Translations under genes and position numbers: made by a program
Assembly: GCA_902729315.2 (NCBI GenBank)
Contig: LR746264.1
Coordinates: 3,679,878-3,743,877 of the forward strand
Origin: Spirodela intermedia
Lineage: Eukaryota > Streptophyta > Magnoliopsida > Alismatales > Araceae
DNA: 64,000 bases
Reading direction: 5' to 3'
Notes under the pieces: generated by a model
What the model was told of the DNA's origin: nothing
What the model saw: only the letters and a program-made list of their open reading frames with translations
Database searches by the model: none
Part shown: piece after piece, positions 1 to 14,085 of the stretch
How the letters are laid out: every line of letters starts with the position of its first letter
How positions within the stretch are numbered: the first letter of the stretch is position 1

Positions 1-257
1 CTAGTTTTTCTCCCTGTAGAGTCAGATTAAACAGGACGCAGTCATCTGTTGGGATTCTTGGAAGGGAGAGAAGCATCAGGCCTCAGGCAAAGTCCAGCCG
101 CAGGCACACATTTTTTGCACCAGCATTTTAGGGGCTCCCATTGGTAACCACCGATCCTGGTCTTCATTGCTGTAGTAGCCTGTTGTGGAATGTCCATTAA
201 TATTTTCTTGTGAATTATAAGTATACATGATGTGCCTGCATGTCTTTCTTTATCCCT
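1..257 (-). other. 3' flank / 3' UTR of the ABCG gene
   Basis: This stretch follows the stop codon of the minus-strand ABCG transporter and probably holds its 3' UTR. No open frame or RNA gene is seen. Confidence 0.5.
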
Positions 258-3200
258 TCACCTCCTCTGGAAATTTACCTTCCCTATACAAACTGAGAAT
301 AGAGAACCGATGACGAGAGGGTAAAGAACGAGGAGGACAGCCACAAGAGGGAGTTGGTTTCGGTGGAACCCGAAGTAATCATCTATGAAGGACCCAATCG
401 ACTTTGATTTTCCGAATACTGTAATCTCCTTGGCTATGTCCCCATATTGTGAAATGAAGAGTCCATTCAGAGTCCAGGATGTTGGGCAGATGTGATAGAA
501 CCAGATCCACCACTTTGGAATTTGCTGCAAGTTAGTAACAAGAATGAGTAAAATTAGTAGTTTGTAATACAATGAATCTTGAATGAAGAAATGCATTTAT
601 TTATTTTTTTGGTCATCAGCCCCCAGATCTCACTCATCTTCTTCAAAAGCTATTTCATTTGACAGCTTACTTTCTCTTTTGGATATTACACAGAACAGGT
701 TAAAGAGTTTGTTTTCTGTATCCTCTTAGAATCATAAAAATTCTACAGTCTTCTACATGTGACGTAGTCTCCTAATCCGATTCTGAGAATATGAAGCTTT
801 GAGTCTCAAAGAATGAGATGTAGAAACAGAAAAACAAGGTAATATAAATTGTTTATGGAGTACTTACTGGTCCAGGGACAATGAAGCCCGAGAAGAGATT
901 CATCATTGAATAGAATGCGGATGCTAAAATAGATGCCACTTGAATATTTGGTGTCAATGACACAAGGAGCATCCCTAGATAATTAAAGTAAAGCAGTGTG
1001 CAGAAGATTGTGTAGAAGAACCAAAAGAATTTGTAGGAAGACCAGTAGAATCCAATTCCTGAGTATGCAATACCCATAAACACTACTGCTTCGACAAATA
1101 CATAGGGAATCTCAATGGCCATCTGAAAAGAGAAGTGTAATATTAGCTAAGATAGGCAGAAAAAAACAGTGGTCTTGAATGGATGATCCAAAGAGAGAAA
1201 ATTTTATACGTTAAAGGTGGGTGCACCTGTGCAAAGGCATAGGCCCAGGAAGAGTACATTCCTGCAAATGTTTCCCGATACACGACATTTCGCTCGATTG
1301 CAATGAACGGTAGAACTGATGAACAGTTGTTTATTCCCAAAAAGATCATGGCAATGAACATTGATCCTAGCATGTTGAACAAATCCTGTTGGTTGTTTCT
1401 TCACACAGAAAGAATCAGGTATTAGTCATGGCAGTAGGAATTAAAATGCAAGCATGAGCTATAGATTTTATGTTGATAATTTTAGGATGAGTTATTGAAT
1501 TGGGTTTCGTGAAGTGCAATCGTCTTGTTGTCTTTTCTTTCTATTTTTCATGCATAAGATACTAAGACAAAAATCAGAGAGTAAAAATATTTTTGTGGAT
1601 ACTTTTTTAATTGATCTTCACAGCCAATTATCCTGCTGGGTTTCCTGCATTCTTCAGAGCACAGAGTCTTCCCATTTTTTTAAGAAAAATTCAATAAATC
1701 GTCCCAGCTTAATTTGTATCCATCCTACGATTTCTTGGACTAAGAATTTATCCTCTGGGCTTGTAGTTGTCAGTATGCATTCATGGTACTATTGTACTCA
1801 GCCAAAGATTAGAGTCTCTAGTTTCCTTTTTTTCTGTGGTCTCACTAGATATTGTGTTCACTAAATTCATCAACAGAAAGATGCCCAAATGCCGAATTAT
1901 TGAAAACTTACAATGTTCTTCCATGCTGCCAGAAAACTGCTGCGAGTGCTATTGATAAGATGGCTACAAATATTAGGCGCACCAAGTTGTATTGAGGGCT
2001 TCTCCAGTAGGACAAGGATTGCTTCCATAAGCAAGCTCTGAATTGGCCCCAAAAATTTTGTGGGAAAATTGTTGGGAAGTGCAAGTCCTTTGAACCCTGT
2101 GGAGGTTTGCTATGTTGCTGAACAAGGTCTAAGTTGTTCCTGCACAAAATCAAACAGTACTTACACATTTTACTTGTCAATAAATTGCTGCTGAACTTGC
2201 CTGTTGCATAACAAAAATAGTAGCATGTAACTCAACTAGAGAACATTTTTTTCATAATTGGCGCAACCGAGGTTTCATATCTCACAGATCTTCGGGGTAA
2301 ATTATTCCAGGATAGCTGTCAGCTAACTACCATCTGTGTAGACTGACCTGATTCCCCTTTTTATCAATGATCTCTTTATAAACATCATGCGAACGGCAAA
2401 ATGCTAGTTCAAGGTAGCAGATCCCCTTCTATTCCTAAGGTCTACCTTTCACTGCTGTTATCATCACCATCCATAGAAATAATATCGACGAAAGAAGGGT
2501 CCAGCTTTTCCATTTTTGCCATCCTAACCTAGCCAAGTTTTGATAGCTTGGTCTCTGGCCTTTTTTAGCTCATATGGTTTATTGCCGTTGACATGAACGC
2601 TATTAGACAAACTAATTGATTTTATCGTATCAAGCTCATACGGAATAAGTGACTGGTATATATGGGCCGGAAAGTTTTCTAACTTGTATATGGACGAATC
2701 TTTGTAGAGCTGTGAAAGGTCTACGCCAAGTTTCATCTCCATAGTTGTTGACGTAACTTCAAGCATCCATGTTGCTGGGTTGTAATTGTCTTTAATCTTT
2801 GGCACACCTGAAATACCCTGGTATATGAAATATCATGAGGATATGTCTCAAGAGAAGCCAGGTGGGATAAACATCGAACATATAATGGCAAGGATCATAC
2901 ATAACAGCTGAAAAATTAAATGCTACCTGAAGAAAGGACATATAATGGGATAACTCATGATGTATCAAACAAGAAAGGAATTGCCTTAAACTTTGTAGTA
3001 ATTCATGGCATCACTCATTTCAGAGAGCTAAAGGTAAATTCCGTATTTGAATTTCAGTTCAGACCAGTGTTCTATGGTTTCTTCAGAAATGCAGCGCTTA
3101 TACTAAAAGATAACATTTTATATCGCCTCCATTCCCTCATATGCTTCACGAATTTTAGGACTTTTTCGGTGGCATGCATCATTTGTCTTTCAAACAAAGT

Positions 3201-6200
3201 ACAACCAGTCCTCACAGATTCGTAGTGAAATTATGCTGTTATTTAAATAGCATAACGTTAATGTTTTTGCCAACAAGTACGTGTGCCAACTTATCAGCAG
3301 TTCTCGTGAGCCCCAAATTTCAATTTTTTTCTGTAAGGCTTTCTAATCAACAAATGTTCTGAGAGAGTATCCTCCAGTCTCTTCCATATATATTCATATT
3401 TCATTGCTCTTCTCAGCTTTCCCGTTCCAGCTAGAGATATTGCTGTTCTTGCCTTTATATGTTAGAGCACAGATTTTTCAGGTTACATCTATATGACGAC
3501 CCTTCCTGTTTTCAATTAGAATCTTCACGTATGAGTCATTGTTTCGTCTGCCACGACCTATCAGTTTAGCTTGGCCTTGTGATTTTCATACTATTCCACT
3601 GTTCATTTTTTACTACTCTGTCTGATTTTTGGAGAATATTGATTTCTGACCCATCAATTAAATAGTATCCTAGATCCCATAATGCTCCCCAATCATGTTG
3701 ATAGTGTCACTGATCTCATTGTTATGTTATTACATGGTCAGCGCTGGTTTTGAAATATATAATAACGCAGATTTTTTCTCCATCAGTTGTAGCTTTTTCC
3801 TGGTCATTTTCATCATCACGGTTACACTCCATATATTTTAGTAATGTTAGACTAACGTTCATATTCTTTTCTTCTCAATAGCCATGGTTAACAAGCATTA
3901 GCCAAGGAAACTTTGCTTCAGTGATTAGTTCTATGATTAAAAATTTACACAAATCTTTTTCTTTTGAACAGTGCTATTTGTAAGCAAGTGAAATAGCAAG
4001 CTGGGTTTAAAAGCAAATCGCCTAGTTTTTTCAGTTTTAGTTTTTATTAATGTCTCAAATGGGAAGTAAATTGTTTTTTATAAGCAAAACAATAAGTAAA
4101 AAAATATCATGCTAGATTTGTGATCATCCTAGAAAGGTATCTTACAATCGGCTAAGGTATATCATTCTAGATTTGTGATCAATGCAAGTGAAAATTTAAG
4201 CACGAAGGACAAGCCGGTATATAAAAGCCTAACATAACCTGCCTATCTATGCACTTGTTGATGCAGACAAAGAATTGAGAATGGCTGAGTTGAACTTACT
4301 TCAAAGTATTCAATCACATTTTTTGAATGCTGTCCTAATTGTCCAGCGTAGATCAGCCGCCCACCTCTTTTCATTAGCATAAGCTGCAAGAAGAGTGAAC
4401 CATACGTTTAGTTAGGCTTGATGTGCTCCATCACATCCCACTATTTAGTGTGAGAACCTATGCTCCATCACATGCCACTATTTAGGTTTTTGAGGTTCAC
4501 TTTCCTATTAATTGCAATTTTCTATTCTAATAATGGTGGTGTCATTCAGGCCAAACTTTTCATATGAACATTTCGCTGAGATGGACCACCTTCTGGAAAT
4601 AAGTTTGTAATTTCATATAGATATTTAGTTCGCAATGGTTCGAATAAGCTCATATATTCTTTGTTTTTAGACAGTGTAGGACTATTGAAACATGTCCTCT
4701 CACATGTTGACATGCTTTTTTATGTTATGACAAGTAGACAATATAAATATTGTATGCACCATCGAGAGATAGAGCATGGTGCTTTGGTACCATTCTAAAG
4801 GATTGAGTTATCTAATTCAAAACTAATTGAAAACTGGCAAAGTAGGACCATATACTTAAACTGGCGTTCGTGTTCCCAATCAAGGCAGGACTGTTTAGGC
4901 AAAAACTTATGGGAAGGCTTCTTGTGATAGGCTACTTTTTCAATCCACTGTCAACATTTTTAGTCTAGAAACGATATCAGTTTTAACCAGTCGGTTATCA
5001 ATGCTAGGTTGTAGATCCAACTTTTCAATAATGTATTTAAAACTGCCAGAATCTAGTAGCAACATTTATATTAGTACCTCGTCAAATGCCTCAAAAACAT
5101 CAATGCTTGGCTGGTGGATCGTACAGACCACTGTTCTTCCTGTTGCAGAAACATTCTTCACCGCGCGCATGACAATTGCTGCTGCTCTGGCATCCAACCC
5201 TGAAGTAGGTTCATCCATAAATATTATGGAGGGATTGGAAACAAGCTCCACTGCAATTGTCAATCGTTTTCGCTGCTCAGTGGATAGACCATTGACACCA
5301 GCTATACCCACCAAAGCATCTTTAATCTTGTCGAGTTCAATGGTTTCCAGGACCTCATTTACAAATGCCTGAACATGACATCACGTCGCACTTAATATGA
5401 GAGTATGAAATGTAGTTCAATGTAGCATGTTTGAATTAAAGGGGATTCAAAACTTTTGGGATGGATAGTTAATAGTTGGACATGTTGGGATTAACTTACT
5501 GCTCTTGTTTTTGGATCAATTTCCGGTGGAAGACGTAACCATGCTGAATACATCAAGGATTCTTCCACAGTGATTTGTGGCGAATGTATGTCTGTCTGTT
5601 CACAGTAACCAGATACTCTAGCAAATGTTGCTTGGACTTTAGGGTACCCTCCAATCCTTATGTCTCCCTCAATGAAACCACTAGTTTTCCTTCCACAAAG
5701 AACATCCATGAGGGTTGTTTTTCCCGCTCCACTGACGCCCATCAGTGCTGTAAGAATACCTGGTCGGAACACTCCTGTAATATCATGGAGCAGTTGAAGT
5801 TTCTTCTCGGTATGACCTTGTTCCTTCATTTCCTGTGTCAGGACGCAACATTATAAACTGTAATGTATTATTTTGCCTCGTGTTGTGTCATACTGTTTGT
5901 GTTAACCATTAAGATACCTGTGGAGTGTCAACGTAATATTGCACATTTTGAAATGTTACTGCAAGGGGATCAAACGGTAAAACCATCTTCTCTGCAATGT
6001 CAACCAGGGTACCCCTGAGAGTTAGTATGTTTATCCTGTACTGCCTGTAATGTTTCTATTCGCCAATCGTTTTTCATTTCATTGAGAAAGCATAGCATTC
6101 AGAACTCACCAGCTGTTTTTGGCTCGTTTGTGTCTTCCTGGGAAGCGATAGTCTCATCATCCTTGTGATTTTCAGGTGTAGTCTGGTTTTCTCGTGCTCT

Positions 6201-9200
6201 CAGTTCAGAAAGCTTCTCCCAAGAAATGATGGGACGGGATCTGCCAGGAGCTGAATGATAAGATACTTTAGAGAGTGTAGGAGAAAATGGAGAATAGATT
6301 ATGAACTGAAGGCCGTAAAACACAGCAGGGTTAGAGGAGTCCTATTCATACATTTTAAAAACGTCAAGGACAAAGCAAATCCAACGTTAAACAGTATTGA
6401 AAAGCCGATTAGTGCTGCCACTGATATCCAATAAAAGTGACTTTTGTAGTCTAGTCCCCGACTCGTCAATATTTGCTTCCCTATAGGTATATTTGCTGGG
6501 GAGAGCTGTGGATATTGACATTAAATTGTGTCAGTTGATTATCCAAGTAGAAAAATAATCATGCTCCCAGGTTCATAATAGGAGAATAAGTCTTGATTTA
6601 CCTTTTCCCAACGTGGGGCAAGGAATTCGTTTATGCTTAGCCCTATTTCAGCATATGTCATCGGTGAAAGCCAGAATCCCCATGCCAACCAAACCGGTAA
6701 GGAGGCTGCAGCAACAAAACCAATTTATGCCCATCTTTGTTTTTTTATTTGTGGCAAAGCACAAGAAAATGTGGACTCAAACTTACGTTTTGGTAGGATG
6801 AAACCACCGAATAGAAAGATCACTAGCAACAAGAAGATACCACTTGTTATACCAGCAACAGCAGTTTGACAAAGTCCAGCAATGAGACGAAATAAGGATA
6901 TTGACATTTGGTGAACGCAGAAAAGTAGGAGGAATTGACGGAAGAACCTAAGAATTCATCAAATGAAGTTACAGGACGAAAAATTCAACCACTAGAATAG
7001 AAAATATTTCCAATCCACAATCACTAGAATAGGAAATGTTACACCTACCTTTCCGCCTCGGGGCTGTAGCCAATAACATAGTAGGTTATACCTGTCCAAA
7101 TGAATGATTCGACCAGTGAAATAGGAAGCTTCAAGACAGATGCTGGAATAGCATATGCCCATGCAGGGTAGAAGTAGAAGTCTCTTTGTTTAAAGAAAAC
7201 AGGCAGCCTTGAAACTGTCAAGGACAATTCAGGAAATCCATTCACCATGAGCAAAACAAGTGAATAGAACAGGGAGCCCATGTAGTAATTTGCATCAATC
7301 ACGTCAACCCTCAGCCGAGTACGTAAGAAAATGGTCATTGTAATGAAAGCAACAATCATAAGCTGAAAGAGAAAGACAGGTGTCAAACATGAGCTACAAA
7401 GGCTTTGAGGGGGCTGTAACTTTGAACTCAGTTTTTGTTCTTTTCTAATTGTTACCTGAGTTGTTTTAAATACATACACAAATGAATTCCGTTTCATGAG
7501 AAGATATTCTCTTGCTACGCAAGCCTTAAATAATTCCCATCTGGTCAAAGAGTAAGCACTAAAGGATAGAGCATTCTTGTCTGATTGGGACTTGTATGAT
7601 TCTGAAACCTTCTCTTGTAAACTTCTTCCAAGCTTGTGTGATTTGAACTTCTTAGAGAAATAATCAACAGAAATATAGCTGTAGGGTTTGTCTGTGTGGC
7701 ACCAGTACTGTCCTTGATCTTTTCTGGATAAAACCTGAAAACAATATAAATAGTTGGCTTTCAACGAAGAGGCATTGCCAATGAAAATATTTTTCCTACC
7801 TCCTGGAGGAAATCTGCTGCTCCTTTTCTCTCTGGGCACCTGAAACCGCACTCTTCAAAAAACTCAAGAATATGATCTCGGGGACCATGATAGACAATCT
7901 TTCCTTCTGCCATTAATATAACGTCATCAAATAGCTCATATGTCTCTGGTGCTGGCTGAAGAAGAGAAACCAGTAAAGTAGCCTCCGTAATATGCGCTAA
8001 TTGCTGGAGCCACTTTACTATCTGAAATGTTGTGGAACTGTCTAAACCAGTTGAAATTTCATCCATGAAAAGAGCTTTTGTTGGACCAACAATCATCTCC
8101 CCTGAAAGATCCAATGGTGGCAATCACATGAAAAAATAAATGGTTTAGTCGGAGCAGATGCTTATTTACAATCACGTTCACAGATTTTCACCAGCAAGGA
8201 CTAACCTACGTGTACTAGTCTTATGTTGTTAATACAGGATATCTTCACCAAACAAAGCTTTGACACAAGAGATGGAACATTTACCTGTTGTCAATCTTTT
8301 CTTTTGTCCACCTGAGATCCCTCTTGTCATGGAATCACCAACCATTGTGTCTGCACATATGTCGATACCCATGATCTGTTTTAGGCCAAAATGTAATAGA
8401 TATATTCTGTCAGGATTTGATGATCCGTCAAAGTTACAAAAACTGAGCTTCTGGATGCATGGTTTTAAGGCACAGCCCTGATCAACAGAATGTTGAAGAT
8501 GGCTTAGGAATTCAGACACCTGTGAAAGCTGGAAAAGTTATTTCTCGCCTTCATTAGCACTGTCATAGAAACCTTATCTTTGCCTTCACTCTCTTTATGG
8601 ATCTCATTCAATCTAAAAAACCCACAATGCAGTAAACTGCTGCATTTTGTATTACTCACAATAAGGATTTGTGCATGACGTATATAAATCAAACAGTGGA
8701 TACTATTCACCCTGATGAAGATACCCAGATGCTTTGCACTAAGTCACCCACGACTTGTTGTTTCAGTGTCAAAGATCTAGCTACTTTGAACGCACTAACC
8801 TGCACCTTTCTTTATTGTGGGGGTGTCGTCAGCAAAAGTAATGGGACATAGATGCAGAAATTAACCTTTTACTTCAAAAAAAATTCCAACAACTTTTAAT
8901 TGAAACTGAAAAATTACTGTGTGGAACACAGAATTGGAATGGTTTATGTTGTCCGACATGCAGGTGAACTATTTGGGGATGGACGTCCAACAAGTGGTGA
9001 GTCATTTTTTCACTAAGTCGTTCAACTTATTACTCATACACAGTGGGTGGTCGTATGTCTTCTCTTCTGCTGTTTTGGATACCTGAACCCAGAATGTGGT
9101 ATAAATTCTGTATATTATTTTAGTCTCAGTCACTCAAAGTGTAACTTCATTTTCTTGGAAAAAATATTACCTTCAAAATGTAGTCTGTTTGCAGGCTTCG

Positions 9201-12200
9201 TTCTAGTCCCTCCACAGATATTGCCTGTTTCAGGAAGCTCTTTTTCAGGTATTGATGCTCAGAAAGTTCACCAAATAAACACTTGCGACATGGAATAATT
9301 TATATTACATTTATGCAGTTTATATTATGAATATCTCCTATAGTTTCATGGGTTGAAACTGCAAAAATGCTCATTCCAATTGAATGATCCATAATTTTTC
9401 ATAAAATTCCAAGTCTCAGGAGATCATTCTACCTTCATGTAGGTGTCGATTTCCGAGTCCGGAATAATTCCCGCCTGCTTCTCTCTTCTACTAACTTCCT
9501 TCATTATTTCTTCACAAAGAAGTGCCATTTAGTTTTAGAGGTTAGTCAACATGTTCAAAGTTTAAGCATCGTCAATATATGTACCTGCTCTGCTTCCAAC
9601 GCCCTGAAATCGTGCTGAATAGTCCAGAGTTTCCCTTACTGTCATCTCCGGTATATGAAGATCATATTGACTGATATAAGCTGATGTCTTTGCAGGAACA
9701 AACTCGTCTAGTTTCAAGCCATTGTAAGAAACTTCTCCGGAAACCTGGAGGTTCAGTATGTTAAAAAATCTTTTAAGCATTTGAATTGCAAGAACTGCTG
9801 AAGAGACTTGTTGTATTGACTATTTTTTCTCACAGATGGGAAGTTTCCCACCTTTACCAGGCATATTCTATGAGGACATGATTGATAAAGGTAGAGATGC
9901 AATGGCCACACTGATATCATACACAGAATGAATTGGGAAAGTCAATGATGATGTGCTCTTCTAAAACTGCGGATTTGGGGGTTGGCCGTGGCTTCTACTG
10001 CTAGACCCCAAGGTATTGATCTTATTCTCCAGTTCTCATTTTTACGTCAAGGTTGGATATGATTTTTTAGCAGCCAGTGTTCCGAATTACTGTCAAGCGG
10101 GTGGGCATCAAAACCGGAGGGTATGGTTGTGAAGATTCCCAATGATGGCAGCAGCCAATTAGAAAATTCATCAACGTCGTGGACAAGCAACAAAGAGAGT
10201 GTTACAAAGTCTACTGGAATATGCCCACCCTCAGGTTAGCGTGTTAGCGAGCTGTTTAGAATGTGGGCCCTTTAGGCGATTGAGTGGTTTACAATCATTC
10301 CCCACATGCAAATGAGCGCAGAGGGTGCCCACGTTAGTAACCTTAGTCATCCTTCCATTTTCTAGGCTGGAGATGATCCTATGCTCCAGAAAGAAGCGAT
10401 AGCAAGGCATTTGAATGTCTGTGGACTCAAAAGCCCACAGGAGTCTTCGGCCCAGTTAGATCTAGATTGGGGCCTGGTGAAAAGTGATAACTAGTTCTGT
10501 TATTTTATAGCTAAGTATCCAATGAAGTGACCCATCTAGATGCCTTTATGTTCATGGAGTTCAGGAGAGAAGTTATTTTCTAATCAACAAACATAGGCAT
10601 CCAAGGCTATGAGGTATAAGCTGGGTATCATCACCTATACAAAGACCTAGTTTTGCATGGGTGAGACAGGATAAAATCCGAATGTGCTCAGTCATTTCCA
10701 AAGAATAAAGTTATTGGAACCAAACATAAATATAGTTTCATGAGTAAAGGGATATTTTAGAAACTACAAGAAAACCAAGGCTTTACGGATCATTTGAAGC
10801 AAGCATTTTATATGAAATAGGGAACCTTATGAGTATTATTTTCTTTATTTCTGTCGAAACTAGAAGAAATGAAACCTTGAGAGACTGGTCCAGTTTCCCT
10901 GCAAGCGCCAGTAAGAAGGTGGTTTTCCCACATCCTGGAGGTCCGAGTAATAAAGTCATCCTGCAGCCAAAACATTCTCATTTTCACATATTTTTTTTGT
11001 GGAAATCCCATTAAATGGGAATTATAAAAATGGGTGAATGATTGTTTATATGCAGTATTAAGAAAAAATAGTGAAGACCCGGATAAAAAAAAAATGGTCT
11101 CTGCATTCAGGAAATTGAATGGTGTTCCTGGTGTGCGTACCTGGAAGGTTTGATAATACCGCTGACATCTTTTATGATTGTGATATTTTCTTCTCGAGTT
11201 TTTATGCAGGGCAACCTCGCCAAGTTCTGTTCCATGGAAAGCTCCACAGTAAATGAAATTTGAAGAATCAAATAACTCATTGGTATTAAAAATTGAATTA
11301 AAACTAATAGAGCGCTATGGAGCCGTCAATTCAATGCGAAGAACCCCGAGAAATAGCTACCCAAGATATTTACCTTAAATGTTAGTTTAGTGCGAGAAAG
11401 GAAACAACAACCTTCTGATGGAGGGGTTCTACTCACCAGGAAGAAGCTCTTGGTGGTATTCCACAAGGTTGGCAGGGGCTTCCCTTGAACCACTTCACAC
11501 TCTGCCTCTACCGTCAGATTCTCATATCTGACCTCGATGGTGGGCAATTTCACATTGACTCTGCACTTTGTCGTGGAGAGAAACGGTGTTCATCAGAAAA
11601 TACATGCACAATCATCAACTCTATTGCTTCTTAAAAACAATTCGATTTGGACGCAGATTTCTGCCAATGAATTCCGGGATAGTTTTAATCCCTTGTTTGC
11701 ATAGAATTAGCTACTGGATCTATAGTCATTAACCAGAAACTATATTCATAGAAAAAAATACAAGCACACTCCTCACTCTGCTATTTCCCAAACGTGATGA
11801 ATTCGAATGCGGATTTCCATTAAATGAATTCCGGCATATTTATCCTGTTCATGCTGATGCTTATCTACTCTGCTTACTATCATTGTTCTAAAAAATTCTT
11901 ATTCAGTTGTGCAATAAGATTCATGCAGAACTGCGAGCACACTCAGTTGTATGCTATTGAGCACACTCAGTGAGTGGAGTTTTTTCTGATGAATCGTTGT
12001 GGATTTCATACTGCGTTTGCTTATTTTTCCTCTTCTGTATTTCTAATATTTCACCACCAGTAAATGCTTCTTTAAGTGCTGTGGACTATTCATGCAAAAC
12101 TACAAGCTCACCCATTGCTCTTCTATTTCTCAGACGCAGTTAATTTGAGTGCAGATTTCTTGGAAAATGGGTTCCGACATATTCCACCCCATGCTGGTTC

Positions 12201-12789
12201 ATCCTTCAATTGTTCTACTTATCATCATTGACCCGCCAAATTCTTCCCTCAGTTGTGAAGTTTAATGCATTGGTTCAACACGGCATGGCATGTTTCCTCA
12301 TCCATTCATTCATTCATTCATTCATTCATTCATTCATTCATTTACAGATATAGAATTGGAAAACTAAAACTGTTACCTATCTATTCTCTCCTTCTGCCTC
12401 TGCAACAGCCGTAGATTGTCATCTTCGATGTGTTTAATCAAACTCTCGATGAATAGGTGCTTCTCCAAGGCCCCGAGCTTAGTAACATCAACCGCTTCCC
12501 TCTTCCTTTCCTCCCCTTCCCCTTCCACATCATCTGGACGCCAGAACAGCGCTGACCTCAGGCGGTCTGACGTAGGCAGTCTCTCGATCGCAGCCCACTG
12601 CAGTTCGTACTCTTCATCTTGGTCCCTGGCCGAGAAGGCGCCAGAGCTCCGGCGAGAGCTTGGGTTGTGGAGTCTAAAAGACGACCTCATGCTCCTCCCA
12701 ATCTCCTCAAGCTCCGCCATCAGAGATTCATGCCGATCACTCCCCATCCCCTGGGCCATCCCTCCCCTCTGGCTTTGGCCAGGCTTCAA
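258..12789 (-). CDS. ABCG31-like: full-size PDR-type ABC transporter, G family (ABCG31/PDR3-like)
   Basis: Predicted plasma-membrane ATP-driven exporter or importer of hydrophobic compounds. Substrate is not readable from sequence; Arabidopsis ABCG31 is linked to abscisic acid and pollen-coat lipids. Twenty-four exons (high to low): 12789-12377, 11560-11437, 11226-11141, 10960-10876, 9744-9585, 9509-9433, 9224-9171, 8375-8285, 8101-7800, 7734-7456, 7362-7049, 6947-6787, 6705-6602, 6505-6352, 6250-6110, 5991-5918, 5832-5500, 5368-5078, 4383-4300, 2817-2684, 2139-1912, 1398-1227, 1122-868, 524-258. They join in phase to 1460 aa, normal for the family, with no stop. Order is NBD-TMD-NBD-TMD. NBD1 has Walker A GPPGCGKT (about residue 214), [12 protein letters not shown] and [11 protein letters not shown]2 has GVSGAGKT (about 905), [10 protein letters not shown] and [15 protein letters not shown]. 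Membrane blocks include [13 protein letters not shown] and the FxQRR-type C terminus (NFQRR). Subfamily placement is from remembered resemblance and is less certain than the family. The start may be the Met at 12759 (see TATA entry). The exon 20 donor (GTTAGA) is weak. Intron 4 (9745-10875) and intron 19 (2818-4299) exceed 1 kb and hold nothing recognised. Confidence 0.93.
11590..12200. repeat. three degenerate repeat units inside ABCG intron 1
   Basis: Intron 1 (11561-12376) contains three diverged copies of one block near 11599-11690, 11761-11850 and 12095-12190. Each reads roughly 'tacaagcacac', then 'ctctgctatttc', then 'gaatgcggatttc', then 'atgaattccggcata'. Spacing is uneven, so this is an old, decayed tandem duplication. 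No coding potential is visible. Confidence 0.6.
12303..12343. repeat. (CATT)n tetranucleotide microsatellite
   Basis: About ten uninterrupted CATT units in ABCG intron 1, about 35 bp from the exon 1 donor. Confidence 0.95.
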
Positions 12790-12817
12790 CCAGCCTGAAG
12801 ATTAGAGGTGATGGGGA

Positions 12818-12824
12818 TTATATA
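12818..12824 (-). promoter_or_regulatory. TATA box of the ABCG gene
   Basis: On the minus strand TATATAA lies 29-35 bp upstream of the first in-frame ATG (12789). A start site about 30 bp downstream of this box would fall near 12794, leaving almost no leader for that ATG. The next in-frame Met codons (12759 and 12747) would then be better initiators. The box itself is seen; its use is inferred. Confidence 0.45.
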
Positions 12825-13062
12825 ATATGCTGTGTTCATGGCAGGCTTTGACTTGTCTGGAGGAGCAGGCCTTATACGTCACTGCACATGAAAGCACCTA
12901 CGATTGCTTCTATTGATCCAGAGACGAGTTATGTGTCACATCTATTGAAGTGCCTGATTTTATATTCCCGTCAGGCATCTGTGACATTGTGAGATGTTAC
13001 AATTATGATCTGAGTCTGCTCGCATGTTCCAGTTCAAGATTCCATGCCCTGTTGAATCCCCC

Positions 13063-13136
13063 TATAATAAAAAATAAAAAATAAAAAATAAAAAATAAAA
13101 AATAAAAAATAAAAAATAAAAAATAAAAAATAAAAA
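13063..13136. repeat. (AAAAAAT)n heptamer array
   Basis: Roughly ten near-perfect copies of a 7-bp unit, six A then T, upstream of the ABCG promoter. Such A-rich arrays can mark the tail of a retroposed element, but no element body is visible beside it. Confidence 0.9.
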
Positions 13137-13543
13137 AGAATCCCTCCTTGTTAATGGAGATAATGATTCATCTTCCACGTGTCATGTACGTGGGTGAAGG
13201 TCAATCACCTCTCGACTCGTCTAGAAAAAAAAAAAAAAAAATCTGTCTTTTCGTGGTTATCTCGTGACCATCCAGGGAACTAGTGGTGGAGCATTCTTAA
13301 GACATGAGGCTTCTTCCATCTCCCATTCAATTCTTTCACCATTGCCGACCCTGTCGCTCTCTCTCTCTTCAAGGTGGCAGGCAGCTGGAGTCAACTCTGC
13401 TGCTGATTTAATGTATCTATACTTTCCTTGGACCTATCCATTTTGGGCGGCTCCAACTGGGAGACCCTCCCCTACAGGTAAAATACCGTTTTCAAAAAGA
13501 AAATGTGCATGATTGATATATTTACCCCCCTTCAAATACTGCC

Positions 13544-13640
13544 ATTTCAGAATTGCCGTTCTGAAAATACTTTTTTGTGAATGTACCCTCGTTCCATGGC
13601 TCTTTGCCCAAGTGCCGTTGAAATTTGTGAATGTACCCTC
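13544..13640. repeat. palindrome plus 17-bp direct repeat
   Basis: ATTTCAGAA and TTCTGAAAAT (13544-13568) form an inverted repeat around a 6-base loop. TTTGTGAATGTACCCTC occurs twice, at 13574-13590 and 13624-13640 (period 50). It could be a remnant of a small mobile element, but no terminal inverted repeats or target duplication were identified. Confidence 0.55.
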
Positions 13641-14052
13641 AGGGAGAAACCTTTGCCTGCGTAAATATCCTTCTTTGCAGTGGTGATTGTGTAATTTGAC
13701 CAGGCTACGTATGTAAAATTCCAACCAAACGTGTCCGATTTGTAGTTTTCCTCCTGTCCGCGGTGGAGTTGACGAAGGGAGATGTCAACCTCATGAAAGT
13801 CCGTTTCACGCTCCGATTGGATGGTAATTGACAGAAACACCCTCTACGTTTGGGTTCTAGGGCGTCTCAGTAGGGGTATTTGGTAAGATCCTATCTTTGG
13901 CTGTTCCTGCGGCCCCGTTGATCCATCAACAACGTCAGCATATCCTGGTTGGATTAACACAGCAGTGACAGCATTGCTTGATTTATATATACTTTTAGAG
14001 AGAGAGAGCGTTAGGAAACAAATAACAACACGCAATGTCTATGGGCCCCACC

Positions 14053-14053
<1 letters not shown>

Positions 14054-14085
<32 letters not shown>

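Noticed and set aside
11374-11437. Reading ABCG exon 2 through to 11374
   Set aside because: The frame stays open and phase is also 0, but it yields a non-family insert. Splicing at 11437 to 11226 gives the expected [19 protein letters not shown] sequence leading into [10 protein letters not shown].
13224-13241. Poly-A run as the tail of a retroposed gene
   Set aside because: No gene-like sequence precedes it on either strand.
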